64,000 bases of DNA from Vibrio sp. 10N.261.45.E2 (lineage in GTDB: Bacteria; Pseudomonadota; Gammaproteobacteria; Enterobacterales; Vibrionaceae). Under the pieces are notes generated by a model. It was not told the origin of the DNA and searched no databases. It saw only the letters and a program-made list of their open reading frames with translations. The stretch spans positions 62,001 through 126,000 of the forward strand of contig NZ_MCZZ01000113.1 of assembly GCF_002875705.1 (NCBI RefSeq). Direction: 5' to 3'. Below, in pieces: positions 9,293-20,396 of the stretch. The first letter of the stretch is position 1. Each line of letters opens with the position of its first letter. Position numbers and translations under genes: made by a program.

Positions 9293-11644
9293 TTAGTTGT
9301 TTAAGAAGAATGGGCGACCGTAACTTAGAGAGTTGTCTGAGCTACTATCCCCAACGGCACCTGAGTCAGAACCGATATTTGTACCGAAGCCGACAATACC
9401 GAAGTTCACACTGAAGTTGTTTTCGTAAACCGGCGTCGCGTTAGGGTTGGTAACAAAATCACCTTCCCAACTGCGCAGTTGATTGCTGTATGTGAAACCT
9501 ATATACCAACAATCAGACCTATAGTTTAGGCTTGTTAACCATTCGAGCTCTTCTTCTGTTGTCAGATCATAGAAGTACTGGGCACTAGCATTCCATTTAG
9601 CCGAGATTTGATAACCACCTAATAATCCCAGTTGAGAGATACCGTCTTTTGTTATTTGATTTATGTTGGTTATAGTTTCTCCAACATTATCTTCTATATA
9701 CTCTTTTGTGACATAGCGATAGTTGGTTTGTACGTAACCGCCAGTAAAACGGTATTCTATGGTGCTATTGGCGAGCTGCAATTCTGATGCGTCGATATCG
9801 TACTGCACACCACCATGATAAAATAGGTAATCATCGTAGTTGAAATCGACCTCTACAGCCCATGCGGAGTAGTTAGATTTATCGTTTGGATCTGTTCCTT
9901 CGACAGTACGTTTAGTATCTTTGTCGATATAAAAAATTTGGCCAAAAGATACATTTAAGCGTTCCCTATATTCATCATCAAAGAACCTAGAAGATGCACC
10001 GTAGCTAATTTGGTTGGCTGCCGCAATGAAGTCAACGCCACTGTATTTACGGCTTCTAAATAGACCGTAGTAATCCGTTTGCAACAATGTAGTGTCGTAA
10101 AGAGCGATATTAGATTGGTCTTCTTCGGGTACATAAAGGTACTGAACTTGAGGTTCGAGTGTTTGCGTGTAGCCCCCAATTAGTGTTGTATCTCTCTCTA
10201 AAACGATACCAGCGTGGCTTCTGAACTCAGGTATAATTCGGCTGACTGATTCTTCCAAATTTTTGTATTCGTTGCTAGATGTATCAACGCCATCAAGATC
10301 TTGCTGGTAGTAAGTACCAAGAAGTCGAGCTTCCGTTGTCCACGTTCCCCAAGTATTGCCTATAGGTATAGTAATACCTGGTTCCACGTGTACACGAGTC
10401 GCTGACGGTTTGTCTGCAGCGTCGGTATCAAATAGCGACACATGACTGATCATGTCGAAGTCTAAGTAGTCCATCACCTCAGGGGCGTAGTAGTTATACT
10501 CCAGCTGTGGCATTAGACGATAAGGTTGGTTGTTTGGAGTTAAAACTTGAAAATCTCGGACAAGTACAGACGCATCCCAGTTTTGAGAACGGTAGGTTGC
10601 TTTACCTTCTTGTAATAGTTGGCCATCTTCACGATTACCAATACTACTGCCACTGATGTCTGTGAAGTAGTCGATATCACTGACTTTTGAGTAATCGACT
10701 TCAAACAACCAAGACTGTTGGAATATTCCTGAGTGTTCTAACTGGGCACCCCAACGGTCGCCTTTCTCTTTATATTTTTTATCGTCGGGCAGGTATTCTG
10801 ACTTAATGCTACCTGAACCAAAGTCGCTCAAGTAACGGAATTTACTATCAAGTTGAGTGCCACGCTCTTGCATGTACTTGAAGGTCGTTTCTAAGTCATA
10901 GTTTGGTGCTAAGTTCCAGTAAACCGGTATTTCAGCTTCAAAACCATCGCTTGAGCCATATGAAACGGTTGGGTACAAGAAACCGGTTTTACGGGTATCG
11001 CCAATTGGAACCGTTAAATAAGGTAGGTAGAAAACTGGTACGCTTTGAATCTCAAAACGTGGATTATAAAAGGTGGCTTGTTCTTCATTTTGATCAACGT
11101 CGATACTCGATGCTCTTAGACGCCAAGCATTATCGCCGATAGGACAAGAGGTGATCGAACCATCTTCGATCTCATAAACCGCTTTACCTGTTTTTGCGAT
11201 ATAAACCGCATCTCCACGACCTGGTTCACAAAGAAATTCGTAATCGGTATTCTCAAGCGTCATTTCATCTGTAGTCAGATTGTTGGTCGCTCTGTCTGAG
11301 ATAGATTTGATTTGACCATCACTAAAATTTACGTTGCCTTCAGCTACAACGATATTTTCTTGTTGGTGTAGGGTTACGTTATCTGCAAGGATGGTCTTGT
11401 TCCCCTGCGTAACTCTTACGTCACCTGAATATATAGCCTTGTCACCATTGATAGCTTCTAAGCGATCTGACTCAACATGTGCGGGTAGCTGTGTCTCGTT
11501 TTCTGCAGCGGGCTCGATCAAGCATTGATCTATAGAGGGCATTTCCTGCACACTACTATCGGTGATTGTTTCAGCTTGAGTTGTCGACACGTATAACGCC
11601 GTACTTATAGACGCGGCTAACAAGGTGCGGGAAAAAGATTGCAT
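9293..11644 (-). CDS. lptD: LPS-assembly protein LptD
   Basis: Outer-membrane beta-barrel that, with LptE, inserts lipopolysaccharide into the outer leaflet. The 783-residue precursor has a signal peptide (residues 1-24, ending STTQA), an LptA-like beta-jellyroll (about 50-170, with [13 protein letters not shown] and VVAEGNVNF) and a long barrel domain ending in a phenylalanine-rich strand. Four cysteines are present at 41, 139, 167 and 712; the adjacent Cys-Cys pair of E. coli is absent. It heads the lptD-surA-pdxA-rsmA block and is divergent from djlA. Confidence 0.96.
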   Translation of the reverse strand: MQSFSRTLLAASISTALYVSTTQAETITDSSVQEMPSIDQCLIEPAAENETQLPAHVESDRLEAINGDKAIYSGDVRVTQGNKTILADNVTLHQQENIVVAEGNVNFSDGQIKSISDRATNNLTTDEMTLENTDYEFLCEPGRGDAVYIAKTGKAVYEIEDGSITSCPIGDNAWRLRASSIDVDQNEEQATFYNPRFEIQSVPVFYLPYLTVPIGDTRKTGFLYPTVSYGSSDGFEAEIPVYWNLAPNYDLETTFKYMQERGTQLDSKFRYLSDFGSGSIKSEYLPDDKKYKEKGDRWGAQLEHSGIFQQSWLFEVDYSKVSDIDYFTDISGSSIGNREDGQLLQEGKATYRSQNWDASVLVRDFQVLTPNNQPYRLMPQLEYNYYAPEVMDYLDFDMISHVSLFDTDAADKPSATRVHVEPGITIPIGNTWGTWTTEARLLGTYYQQDLDGVDTSSNEYKNLEESVSRIIPEFRSHAGIVLERDTTLIGGYTQTLEPQVQYLYVPEEDQSNIALYDTTLLQTDYYGLFRSRKYSGVDFIAAANQISYGASSRFFDDEYRERLNVSFGQIFYIDKDTKRTVEGTDPNDKSNYSAWAVEVDFNYDDYLFYHGGVQYDIDASELQLANSTIEYRFTGGYVQTNYRYVTKEYIEDNVGETITNINQITKDGISQLGLLGGYQISAKWNASAQYFYDLTTEEELEWLTSLNYRSDCWYIGFTYSNQLRSWEGDFVTNPNATPVYENNFSVNFGIVGFGTNIGSDSGAVGDSSSDNSLSYGRPFFLNN

Positions 11645-11793
11645 GAAGTTGAACTATCCTGTGTCACTAGATGAAGGGTTGATCTAGTATCAATCCAATT
11701 AATAAAGCATTTTCCTTATGATAAAGGAAATAATAGCATTCAGCATCATCAGACAGCATTACTCAGATAAAATTCATAGATAGAGAACACATA

Positions 11794-12648
11794 ATGCAAA
11801 TATTTGGCAAAATTTTGGGCGCGTTTTTTGGCTTTTTATTTGGAGGGCCGCTCGGTTTAGTTTTTGGTCTTTTTTTAGGACACCAATTCGATAAAGCTCG
11901 TCGATTGAATCAGTCTGGTTTTAATAGCTCTGGTTTTGGTCGAGGCCCAAGCCAAGCAGAAAGACAGAACGAGTTTTTTAAATCCGCTTTTGCGGTTATG
12001 GGGCATGTCGCTAAAGCGAAAGGGCAGGTAACGCCAGAAGAGATTCAACTCGCTTCTACCATGATGGAGCGCATGAACCTACATGGTGAACAACGTAAAG
12101 CGGCGCAAGATGCTTTCCGTGACGGTAAAGAGAGCGACTTCCCACTGAGCGACGTACTTGAGCGAGTGAAAATCTCATCGGGTGGTCGTTTTGACCTTCT
12201 TCAGTTCTTCTTGGAGCTTCAAGTATCCGCTGCATTCGCTGATGGAAGCTTGCACCCAAGTGAGCGTCAGGTTCTGCATAAAATTGCTCAAGGTCTTGGC
12301 TTTTCTGCAGAGCAACTTGAACGCCGTTTGCAGATGCAAGAAGCAGCATTCCGTTTCCAACAACAGGGTGGAAGCTTCGGTGGTGGTCATCACCAAGGGC
12401 AGTCGTCAGGTTGGCAACAAGCATCACAACAAAACCAACTTGGTGATGCATTTAAGGTTCTGGGCGTAAGTGAAAGTGCTGATGGCAAGGAAGTGAAAAA
12501 AGCCTACCGTAAGCTGATGAATGAACATCACCCAGATAAACTGATGGCGAAGGGCTTACCACCAGAGATGATGAATGTCGCGAAAGAAAAATCGCAAGAA
12601 ATTCAAAATGCTTATGACCTGATAAAGAAGGTCAAAGGTTTTAAGTAA
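11794..12648 (+). CDS. djlA: Membrane-anchored DnaJ-like co-chaperone DjlA
   Basis: Type III J-protein that stimulates DnaK at the inner membrane. The 284 residues comprise one N-terminal membrane segment rich in glycine and phenylalanine (residues 4-30), a TerB-like helical domain (about 60-185), a glycine/glutamine linker and a C-terminal J domain with the HPD motif (NEHHPDKLMAKG). The divergent lptD-djlA pairing is conserved in gamma-proteobacteria. A terminator follows directly. Confidence 0.96.
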   Translation: MQIFGKILGAFFGFLFGGPLGLVFGLFLGHQFDKARRLNQSGFNSSGFGRGPSQAERQNEFFKSAFAVMGHVAKAKGQVTPEEIQLASTMMERMNLHGEQRKAAQDAFRDGKESDFPLSDVLERVKISSGGRFDLLQFFLELQVSAAFADGSLHPSERQVLHKIAQGLGFSAEQLERRLQMQEAAFRFQQQGGSFGGGHHQGQSSGWQQASQQNQLGDAFKVLGVSESADGKEVKKAYRKLMNEHHPDKLMAKGLPPEMMNVAKEKSQEIQNAYDLIKKVKGFK

Positions 12649-12657
12649 TCGAACATT

Positions 12658-12689
12658 AAACCGAGTAATCACAAATTTACTCGGTTTTT
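12658..12689 (+). terminator. Terminator after djlA
   Basis: AAACCGAGTAA / TTACTCGGTTT stem with an 8-nt loop and trailing T residues, 9 bp after the djlA stop. Confidence 0.9.
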
Positions 12690-12704
12690 ATTAAAGGGAA
12701 TTAT

Positions 12705-13250
12705 ATGACGGTAACGTATCAGGATGTTCTAGAGTTTTGGTTCGATGAATTGACGCCTAAAGATTGGTTTACGGGCGGTGCCGAGGTTGACGCTTTGATA
12801 AAGTCTCGATTTTCTGAACTGCACAATACAGCTATCCAAGGTGAGTTATTTGAATGGCGACAAAATGCACAAGGGCGCTTGGCAGAGATTATCGTGCTTG
12901 ATCAGTTTTCTCGAAATATTGGTAGAAACAGTCCAGATGCGTTTACTGCCGATTCTATGGCGTTAGCTCTCGCTCAAGAAGCGGTCGCGGGTGGTTTTGA
13001 TCACCAACTTAGCGAGCAACAGAAAAGCTTCCTGTATATGCCTTATATGCACAGTGAGTCTTTGTTAGTTCACGAACAAGCCGTGGAACTCTTTTCTCAA
13101 ACTGGATTAGAAAATAATTTAGATTTTGAGTTTAAGCATAAGATTATCATCGAGCGTTTTGGTCGTTATCCGCACCGTAATGATGTGTTAGGGCGACCTT
13201 CGACTCCCGAAGAAGTTGAATTCTTGCAGCAACCGGGTTCAAGCTTTTAA
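12705..13250 (+). CDS. DUF924 family protein
   Basis: Conserved soluble protein of unknown biochemical role with an all-helical, TPR-like fold. The 181 residues show the family pattern: VLEFWFDELTPKDWFTGG near the start, LAEIIVLDQFSRNIGR, FLYMPYMHSESL and the C-terminal FGRYPHRNDVLGRPSTPEE. It starts 15 bp after the djlA terminator with a GGG-type site and ends at its own terminator, so it is a single-gene unit. Family assignment is confident; function is not known to me. Confidence 0.85.
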   Translation: MTVTYQDVLEFWFDELTPKDWFTGGAEVDALIKSRFSELHNTAIQGELFEWRQNAQGRLAEIIVLDQFSRNIGRNSPDAFTADSMALALAQEAVAGGFDHQLSEQQKSFLYMPYMHSESLLVHEQAVELFSQTGLENNLDFEFKHKIIIERFGRYPHRNDVLGRPSTPEEVEFLQQPGSSF

Positions 13251-13278
13251 TTGTCGGAATACACGCTAGCAGATAAAA

Positions 13279-13318
13279 AGAGGCTAGAGGGAATAAAAAC
13301 CTCCAGCCTCTTTTTTTT
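13279..13318. terminator. Bidirectional terminator between DUF924 and DUF547 genes
   Basis: AAGAGGCT...AGCCTCTT stem with an inner GAGG/CCTC step, T-tract on the plus strand and A-tract on its left side. It can serve both convergent genes. Confidence 0.8.
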
Positions 13319-13346
13319 GTTTTAGTGATGAACTTTGGCGCTCGAG

Positions 13347-14129
13347 CTAGTTTGTTTGGTTAAGCGACCAGTCGTAGTCATAACTGATGTTTTGAGTATT
13401 AGTTACTGCTTCAATTCGATATTGGTCTAAGTGCTCAAAGAGCTGTTTTTCTGTACCAAAATCCACAGCAAACCATTCGTAAATTGATGATAATTGAAGC
13501 TTATTATTTGTAACCAGCGCGCCTTTACCACTGTTTACAAACTCACTAGCAGCTTGTTCTAACAAGGCTTCAGTATTGTCAGAGGTAAAAGCATCAGCTT
13601 GTAAGTTAGGGCAACCTAGGCTGGCACAGTTCACCGCATAATGCGTGCGTGGGTCTTGCCAAATCGGTCTTAGGATTCGATGTTCAATATCGTTGAGTGT
13701 TAGTGATTTCCCGTTGACGGCTACCACATCGTCTCCCCATGGTCCGAAACTAAAAAGACCCCCTAGCTTGGTAATAGATTTGATTGGGTAGGCATCAAGA
13801 ATCAAATCGACAGTCACTGCGTTGTATAGGTTAACCCAGTAGGCATACTGCTCTGCTTTTGAATAGTTAAGTGGATTAACCTGTTCTAGACTCTTGATAT
13901 ACTGTTTGAGCTTTCTCTTATCTGCAGCGCTCACTGCTTTATAGCGAACCAGGGTATTTTGCCCTTGTTGAACTAAGTAGTTATCGAGAAATAACTGCCA
14001 ATCTTGATGAGAGACCTGTTCTAGATTGGTTTCGTTGCTTTGATTCCAGTATGGCCAAAGATCGGATTTAGGCGCAGACCAAGCTAAGGTTGAGAAAAGT
14101 AGACTGGCAATAAAAAGTAGTTGTTTCAT
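13347..14129 (-). CDS. Secreted DUF547 protein
   Basis: Exported protein of unknown function. The 260 residues start with a typical signal peptide (MKQLLFIASLLFSTLAWS) and contain the DUF547 core: YWVNLYNAVTVDLIL, FGPWGDDVVAVNGKSLTLNDIEHRILRPIW, DPRTHYAVNCASLGCPNL and SSIYEWFAVDFG. The conserved NCASLGCP cysteines and the N-A-L/VT segment suggest a papain-like or transglutaminase-like fold, but no activity is established to my knowledge. It is probably monocistronic: leuD upstream has its own terminator. Confidence 0.82.
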   Translation of the reverse strand: MKQLLFIASLLFSTLAWSAPKSDLWPYWNQSNETNLEQVSHQDWQLFLDNYLVQQGQNTLVRYKAVSAADKRKLKQYIKSLEQVNPLNYSKAEQYAYWVNLYNAVTVDLILDAYPIKSITKLGGLFSFGPWGDDVVAVNGKSLTLNDIEHRILRPIWQDPRTHYAVNCASLGCPNLQADAFTSDNTEALLEQAASEFVNSGKGALVTNNKLQLSSIYEWFAVDFGTEKQLFEHLDQYRIEAVTNTQNISYDYDWSLNQTN

Positions 14130-14235
14130 GGCATTCTCCTGATGACTGACTACTAAGACCTTATGGCTTACGATTTTCTTTCATAGTTATCGATTTAAAT
14201 AAACCTATGAAGTTAAGCTAAAATTTCAGCCAAAT

Positions 14236-14263
14236 AAAAAAGGTTGGCATTAAGCCAACCTTT
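14236..14263 (-). terminator. Terminator of the leuABCD operon
   Basis: On the minus strand AAAGGTTGGC / GCCAACCTTT with a 5-nt loop is followed by T residues, 23 bp past the leuD stop. Confidence 0.88.
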
Positions 14264-14285
14264 AGGTTTATTCAGAAACGTCTCA

Positions 14286-14888
14286 TTATTTTAAGAAGTT
14301 AGGAATCTTAGCTTCAAACTCAGAGATCTTATCGGCATGTTGAAGTGTAAGGCCGATATTATCCAAACCGTTCAGTAGGCAGTGACGGCGGAACTCATCA
14401 ATTTCAAACGAGTACTCTTTGCCATTCGCACTCACTTTCATTGCTTCTAGATCAACAGTAATTTCTGCGCCTTCATTTGTTTCAACGAATTGGAATAACT
14501 CATCCACTTCTTGCTCAGTCAGTCGAACTGGCACCATTTGGTTGTTGATTGAGTTACCGTAGAAGATGTCGGCAAAACTTGGCGCAATCATCACTTGGAT
14601 ACCGTAATCAGCAAGTGCCCAAGGTGCATGTTCACGCGATGAACCACAACCAAAGTTTTCACGAGCAAGCAGGATTGAAGCGCCTTGGTAGCGAGCTTCG
14701 TTCATTACAAACTCTGGATTTGGTTGCTGGCCTGCGTCATCTAAGAAGCGCCAATCGTGGAACAAGTGCTTGCCAAAACCGATGCGGTTTACTTTCTGCA
14801 GGAACTGCTTTGGAATGATCGCATCAGTATCGATGTTGGCCGTATCTAGAGGAACGACTAATCCGGTGTGTTGTTGAAAACCTGACAT
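14286..14888 (-). CDS. leuD: 3-isopropylmalate dehydratase, small subunit
   Basis: Swivel-domain subunit of isopropylmalate isomerase in leucine synthesis. The 200-residue protein contains the family motifs [17 protein letters not shown] and [22 protein letters not shown] and the substrate-specificity loop typical of LeuD. It begins 14 bp after leuC with a GAGG site and closes the leuABCD operon. Length equals that of the E. coli protein. Confidence 0.97.
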   Translation of the reverse strand: MSGFQQHTGLVVPLDTANIDTDAIIPKQFLQKVNRIGFGKHLFHDWRFLDDAGQQPNPEFVMNEARYQGASILLARENFGCGSSREHAPWALADYGIQVMIAPSFADIFYGNSINNQMVPVRLTEQEVDELFQFVETNEGAEITVDLEAMKVSANGKEYSFEIDEFRRHCLLNGLDNIGLTLQHADKISEFEAKIPNFLK

Positions 14889-14902
14889 GTTAAATCCTCT
14901 AA

Positions 14903-16315
14903 TTAAAGTTCACGAATATCGACAAAGTGACCAGCGATAGCCGCTGCGGCTGCCATTGCTGGACTAACTAGGTGCGTACGACCATCACGGCCTTGGCGAC
15001 CTTCAAAGTTACGGTTTGATGTAGAAGCACAGCGCTCTTGTGGACCAAGACGGTCGTTGTTCATTGCAAGACACATAGAACAACCCGGCAGGCGCCATTC
15101 GAAGCCTGCTTCTTTGAAGATGATATCTAAGCCTTCAGCTTCGGCTTGTGCTTTTACTTGCTCAGAACCCGGAACGATAAGCGCTTGTACATGTTTTGCC
15201 ACTTGGCGACCTTTCGCTACCGCTGCAGCTGCACGCATGTCTTCAATTCGAGAGTTGGTACAAGAGCCCACGAATACTTTATCTACGTTGTAATCAGATA
15301 GAGATTTACCTGCTTCAAGCCCCATGTAAGCCAGCGCCTTTTCTGCCGATGCTTTTTCAACAGGATCTGCAAAGCTTTCTGGTGCAGGGATTGGCGTGTC
15401 TACAGAGATAACCTGACCTGGGTTGGTGCCCCAAGTAACTTGTGGTTTGATGTCTGCTGCTTCTAGCGTGACAACTGCATCAAATTCAGCATCAGCATCT
15501 GTTTTTAATGTGTTCCAGTATTCAACGGCTGCATCAAACTCTTCACCCTCAGGAGAGAACTTACGACCTTTGATGTATTCATAGGTGGTTTCATCTGGGG
15601 CAATCAGACCTGCTTTAGCACCAAGCTCGATAGCCATGTTACATACCGTCATACGACCTTCCATCGTAAGGTCGGTAATCGCCTCACCACAGAACTCAAC
15701 CACGTAGCCTGTACCGCCAGCGGCTGTTGTCTTGCCGATGATCGCGAGCACGATATCTTTTGCTGTAATGCCTTCAGCGACTTTGCCTTTTACTTCGATC
15801 TTCATGGTTTTCGCGCGAGCTTGTTTTAGAGTTTGCGTCGCTAATACGTGTTCTACTTCTGAAGTACCGATACCGAATGCTAATGAACCAAATGCACCGT
15901 GTGTTGCCGTGTGTGAGTCACCACAAACGATGGTCATACCCGGCAGAGTAATACCTAGCTCTGGCCCCATGACGTGCACAATGCCTTGGTATTTGTGGTT
16001 TAGGTCGTAAAGCGTGACACCAAACTCTTCACAGTTTTTCGATAGCGTTTCCATTTGGATACGAGCCATCTCACCTGAAGCGTTAATGTCTTTGGTTTGT
16101 GTTGATACGTTGTGATCCATAGTCGCGAAAGTTTTGCTTACTTGGCGAACTTTACGGCCTTTTTCACGCAGACCATCAAAGGCTTGAGGTGACGTTACTT
16201 CGTGAACAAGGTGACGATCGATATAAAGAATTGGCGTTTCGCCTTTCGCTGCAACCGCAACGTGAGCGTCATAAACTTTTTCGTATAAGGTTTTGGCTTG
16301 CTGGTTTGTCGACAT
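14903..16315 (-). CDS. leuC: 3-isopropylmalate dehydratase, large subunit
   Basis: Aconitase-family subunit that carries the 4Fe-4S cluster and interconverts 2- and 3-isopropylmalate with LeuD. In 470 residues the cluster ligands are visible as [14 protein letters not shown] and [13 protein letters not shown]; other signatures are [44 protein letters not shown] split over two motifs, and [18 protein letters not shown]. It is the third gene of leuABCD. Confidence 0.97.
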   Translation of the reverse strand: MSTNQQAKTLYEKVYDAHVAVAAKGETPILYIDRHLVHEVTSPQAFDGLREKGRKVRQVSKTFATMDHNVSTQTKDINASGEMARIQMETLSKNCEEFGVTLYDLNHKYQGIVHVMGPELGITLPGMTIVCGDSHTATHGAFGSLAFGIGTSEVEHVLATQTLKQARAKTMKIEVKGKVAEGITAKDIVLAIIGKTTAAGGTGYVVEFCGEAITDLTMEGRMTVCNMAIELGAKAGLIAPDETTYEYIKGRKFSPEGEEFDAAVEYWNTLKTDADAEFDAVVTLEAADIKPQVTWGTNPGQVISVDTPIPAPESFADPVEKASAEKALAYMGLEAGKSLSDYNVDKVFVGSCTNSRIEDMRAAAAVAKGRQVAKHVQALIVPGSEQVKAQAEAEGLDIIFKEAGFEWRLPGCSMCLAMNNDRLGPQERCASTSNRNFEGRQGRDGRTHLVSPAMAAAAAIAGHFVDIREL

Positions 16316-16432
16316 AGCTTTTCTTCCTTGGGAGCATCAGTCCCAGTGTTTGTTTCGAGCCAAGTCATGCGATTTAAGCTGACTTGGCTTGATATTATTC
16401 TTATGTACTTGCTTTCAATCGGAGCATCCAGC

Positions 16433-17533
<1,101 letters not shown>

Positions 17534-17620
17534 TTAATTCTTGTTACTGAGCTATTTGGCTCGTTTTAAATTCTGTCCCTAAAGCCAACAACATCGGCTC
17601 TAGGGCTCTGTTATTGGTGT

Positions 17621-19168
17621 CTAAACTGTCGCGATTTTTTGTTGTTTCATTTCAGCAATGGTGTCTGCGCGTTGAATGCTATTGATAACGTGCAGTAGCG
17701 CCTGACCAGAGGCTTCGACGATATCCGTTGAAACGCCGGTGCCGTGGTACTTGCGGCCTTTATAGTTAGCAATGATATCCGCTTGGCCTAAGCCATCTTC
17801 GCCTTCGCCTTTCGCAGTAAGGTCGAATTTGTCCAATGCAATTTCGTAACCTGTTAAGCGGTAGATACATTGATATAAAGCATCAACAGGGCCGTTACCG
17901 ACAGCCGCTTCGCACTTCTCTTCGTCACCACATTGCAGCTTGATACTGGTGGTAGACATAACACTACCAGATTGTACGCTTAGGTAGTTAAGTTTATAGA
18001 AATCATCTTCGTCACGTAGGTTCGCGAAGTGCATTAGTGCTTCTAAGTCGTAATCGAATACTTGGCCTTTACGGTCAGCAAGCTTTAAAAAGTCTTCGTA
18101 CAATGAATCTAGGTTGTACTCATTGTCTTTGTAGCCCATTGCGTCCATGTGGCTCTTAACGGCTGCACGGCCACTACGGCTTGTTAGATTCAGAGCCTTG
18201 TTTTTCAAGCCGATCGACTCAGGCGTCATGATCTCGTAAGTGTTCTTGTTCTTTAGCATGCCATCTTGGTGGATACCTGAAGAGTGGCTGAACGCGTTTG
18301 CACCGACGATAGCTTTATTGTCTTGAATTGGCATGTGGCAAAGCTGGCTAACCAACTTACTGGTACGGTGAATCTCTTTGTGGTCCAAACCAGTATGAAC
18401 ACCTAATAACTCTTGACGAGTTTTGATGATCATTGCTATCTCTTCTAAAGAACAGTTACCCGCACGCTCACCAATACCATTGATTGTGCCTTCAATTTGT
18501 CGAGCACCCGCTTGAACGGCTGCTATTGAGTTAGCAACCGACATGCCTAAGTCATCGTGACAGTGAACAGATATGATCGCTTGGTCGATGTTTGGTACGC
18601 GATTAAATAGCGTTTGGATAATGCCACCAAACTCGTTAGGTACTGTGTAGCCTACTGTGTCTGGGATGTTGATGGTTTTCGCACCCGCGTTGATCGCAGC
18701 TTCAACCATGCGACATAGATTATCGATAGGCGTACGACCTGCATCTTCACAAGAGAACTCAACATCATCTGTGTAGTTACGAGCGTGTTTAACGGCTTTT
18801 ACTGCCATCTCAACAACATCGTCATAGCTACGACGCAATTTATCTTGCACGTGAACCGTTGATGTAGAAATGAAGGTATGAATACGGAACTGCTCAGCGA
18901 CTTTTAATGCCTCTGCAGCGGCATCAATATCCTTCGCTACTGCACGAGAAAGTGCACAGATACGGCTATCTTTAATATTCTTCGCGATGGTTTGTACCGA
19001 CTCGAAGTCGCCTGGTGATGACACCGGAAAGCCCGCTTCGATAACATCGACACCCAGTCGTTCAAGTGCATAAGCGATCTGTAATTTCTCTTTTACCGTA
19101 AGGCTTGCTGCCAACGCTTGCTCGCCATCACGTAAGGTCGTGTCAAAAATTATCACTTGATCGTTCAT
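17621..19168 (-). CDS. leuA: 2-isopropylmalate synthase
   Basis: Condenses acetyl-CoA with 2-ketoisovalerate, the committed step of leucine synthesis, and is feedback-inhibited by leucine through its C-terminal domain. The 515-residue protein has the DRE-TIM motif [15 protein letters not shown], the metal-binding [32 protein letters not shown] and the regulatory domain after about residue 390 ([17 protein letters not shown]). It is first in the operon and sits 83 bp downstream of a leucine attenuator. Confidence 0.97.
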   Translation of the reverse strand: MNDQVIIFDTTLRDGEQALAASLTVKEKLQIAYALERLGVDVIEAGFPVSSPGDFESVQTIAKNIKDSRICALSRAVAKDIDAAAEALKVAEQFRIHTFISTSTVHVQDKLRRSYDDVVEMAVKAVKHARNYTDDVEFSCEDAGRTPIDNLCRMVEAAINAGAKTINIPDTVGYTVPNEFGGIIQTLFNRVPNIDQAIISVHCHDDLGMSVANSIAAVQAGARQIEGTINGIGERAGNCSLEEIAMIIKTRQELLGVHTGLDHKEIHRTSKLVSQLCHMPIQDNKAIVGANAFSHSSGIHQDGMLKNKNTYEIMTPESIGLKNKALNLTSRSGRAAVKSHMDAMGYKDNEYNLDSLYEDFLKLADRKGQVFDYDLEALMHFANLRDEDDFYKLNYLSVQSGSVMSTTSIKLQCGDEEKCEAAVGNGPVDALYQCIYRLTGYEIALDKFDLTAKGEGEDGLGQADIIANYKGRKYHGTGVSTDIVEASGQALLHVINSIQRADTIAEMKQQKIATV

Positions 19169-19250
19169 GGGTGCTTCCTTATATCGATAATGAATCGATT
19201 GCTATCCAAATTATTATTAAGAATGATGTTCTTTTAAAAGTGCCAGTTAC

Positions 19251-19276
19251 AAAAAAACCCGCTCAGCGCGGGTTTT
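19251..19276 (-). terminator. Attenuator terminator upstream of leuA
   Basis: On the minus strand AAACCCGC, loop GCTGA, GCGGGTTT, then T residues. It stands between leuL and leuA. Its 5' arm (ACCCGCGC, 19267-19274) is the exact complement of GCGCGGGT at the end of leuL (19308-19315), so an antiterminator can form instead. Confidence 0.88.
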
Positions 19277-19304
19277 AATATTTGTGTAGTTCTTGACCCA
19301 CAAC

Positions 19305-19367
19305 TTACCCGCGCGATTGATTCACGATAAGGAGACGTTTTAGCAGTCGAGAAGAAGAAAAAATCAT
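19305..19367 (-). CDS. leuL: leu operon leader peptide
   Basis: A 20-codon open frame reading MIFSSSRLLKRLLIVNQSRG. Two Leu-Leu pairs use all four CUN codons once each (CTG CTA ... CTC CTT). The frame ends just before the attenuator, and its last codons contain the sequence that pairs with the terminator's 5' arm. Stalling at the leucine codons would leave that segment free to form the antiterminator; complete translation to the stop would cover it and permit termination. The frame is open further upstream, but the short version begins after the predicted promoter and matches the leader-peptide pattern. Confidence 0.85.
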   Translation of the reverse strand: MIFSSSRLLKRLLIVNQSRG

Positions 19368-19401
19368 TACACAAATATCCGTAAATAAACTGTTAACACC
19401 A

Positions 19402-19430
19402 TATTTACCGCAATTTATTCTGAGCGTCAA
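19402..19430 (-). promoter_or_regulatory. Predicted promoter of leuL-leuABCD
   Basis: Minus strand TTGACG (19425-19430) and TAAATA (19402-19407), 17-bp spacer. The -35 is strong and the -10 weak. It would start transcription about 25 nt upstream of leuL. Confidence 0.55.
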
Positions 19431-19636
19431 ACAAGAAAATCCAATATCAGCGTGCTTTGGTGGTGTTTTTGTTTGGTTTATGCTGTTTTGTGTTGTTTTG
19501 TTGGATAAATAATCTAACTGGTGGTTTTGCATTGGGGGGTTAGTTTATCGTTTGGCTTATGTGTAGGTTAAAACTTTGTAGTAAATCTTTTTGATGGAAC
19601 GATTCACCCAAAAAATTACAAGCGTGACCAAATTAA

Positions 19637-19652
19637 TTAATCACTTGATTAA
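19637..19652. promoter_or_regulatory. Distal palindromic operator, TetR-regulator region
   Basis: TTAATCA-CT-TGATTAA, a 7-bp inverted repeat with 2-bp spacer. Its core is identical to the centre of the larger palindrome at 19692-19723, suggesting two sites for the same regulator. Confidence 0.6.
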
Positions 19653-19691
19653 ATAGTGAGTAATTAATCTTCTACTGTTACGCCTGTTTAT

Positions 19692-19723
19692 CTCTATAAT
19701 TAATCAGATGATTAATTATAGAG
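19692..19723. promoter_or_regulatory. Proximal 32-bp palindromic operator before the TetR-family gene
   Basis: A perfect 15-bp inverted repeat (CTCTATAATTAATCA, spacer GA, then its complement) ending 13 bp before the tetR-type start codon. It embeds a TATAAT on each strand, so a bound repressor would occlude RNA polymerase. Assignment to the adjacent regulator is inferred from proximity. Confidence 0.7.
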
Positions 19724-19736
19724 ATGGATTTTTGCC

Positions 19737-20396
19737 ATGACGGCACGAAAAGCTGGGCGACCTCAAAAGAACTTAGATGTTCGACAGTTACTGATTGAGC
19801 ATGCCCGTGATCTGTTTGTGGTCCAGCCATACGATAAGGTATCGACACGCCTGATTGCTGACCGTGCGGGTGTGAACATTGCGATGATTCGTTATTACTT
19901 CGGCAGTAAGGCCGGGCTATTTGAAGCAATGCTGCGTGAAACGCTTCGGCCGATGCAGTTACAGATGCAGAGGTTGGTTGAAGAAAGCAGTCATGAGAAC
20001 TTTCTTGATTTAATGCGGACTTACTACAAAGAGATGGTCAAGGTACCCAAGTTTCCTCGTTTGATAGCCCAAGTGATGAACATGCCGCCTTCTGAAGTGC
20101 AAAGAGAGTTACTCGAAAAGGTTTTTCATGATGTTGCCAAGCCAGCCCAAGATGTCATTTTTGAAAAGTTGGTAGCACAAGGTGTCTTAAGAAAAGATAT
20201 GGATCCCAAACTCTGTCGCGTGTCGTATATAAGCTTGATGGTGTTTCCTTTCATCGCTCCGCCGCCTTTATTGGCAATCCATGGTATTGAGATTAATGAA
20301 GAATTTCTTAATCGTTTAATCGAACACAACATTCAACTGATGACAGAAGGCTTTATAAACGCACCGAGCCCTTCTTCTGTGCAGGACCAAAAATAA
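19737..20396 (+). CDS. TetR-family transcriptional regulator of the RND efflux operon
   Basis: The 219-residue protein has an N-terminal helix-turn-helix (residues about 15-65; VSTRLIADRAGVNIAMIRYYFGSKAGLFEAML, quoted in two parts as the HTH and the YYFGSK signature) and a longer ligand-binding helical domain. ATG 19737 follows the 32-bp palindrome. Its stop codon overlaps the start of the membrane-fusion gene (TAATG), so it is the first gene of a three-gene efflux operon and very likely regulates itself and the pump. Ligand unknown. Confidence 0.88.
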   Translation: MTARKAGRPQKNLDVRQLLIEHARDLFVVQPYDKVSTRLIADRAGVNIAMIRYYFGSKAGLFEAMLRETLRPMQLQMQRLVEESSHENFLDLMRTYYKEMVKVPKFPRLIAQVMNMPPSEVQRELLEKVFHDVAKPAQDVIFEKLVAQGVLRKDMDPKLCRVSYISLMVFPFIAPPPLLAIHGIEINEEFLNRLIEHNIQLMTEGFINAPSPSSVQDQK

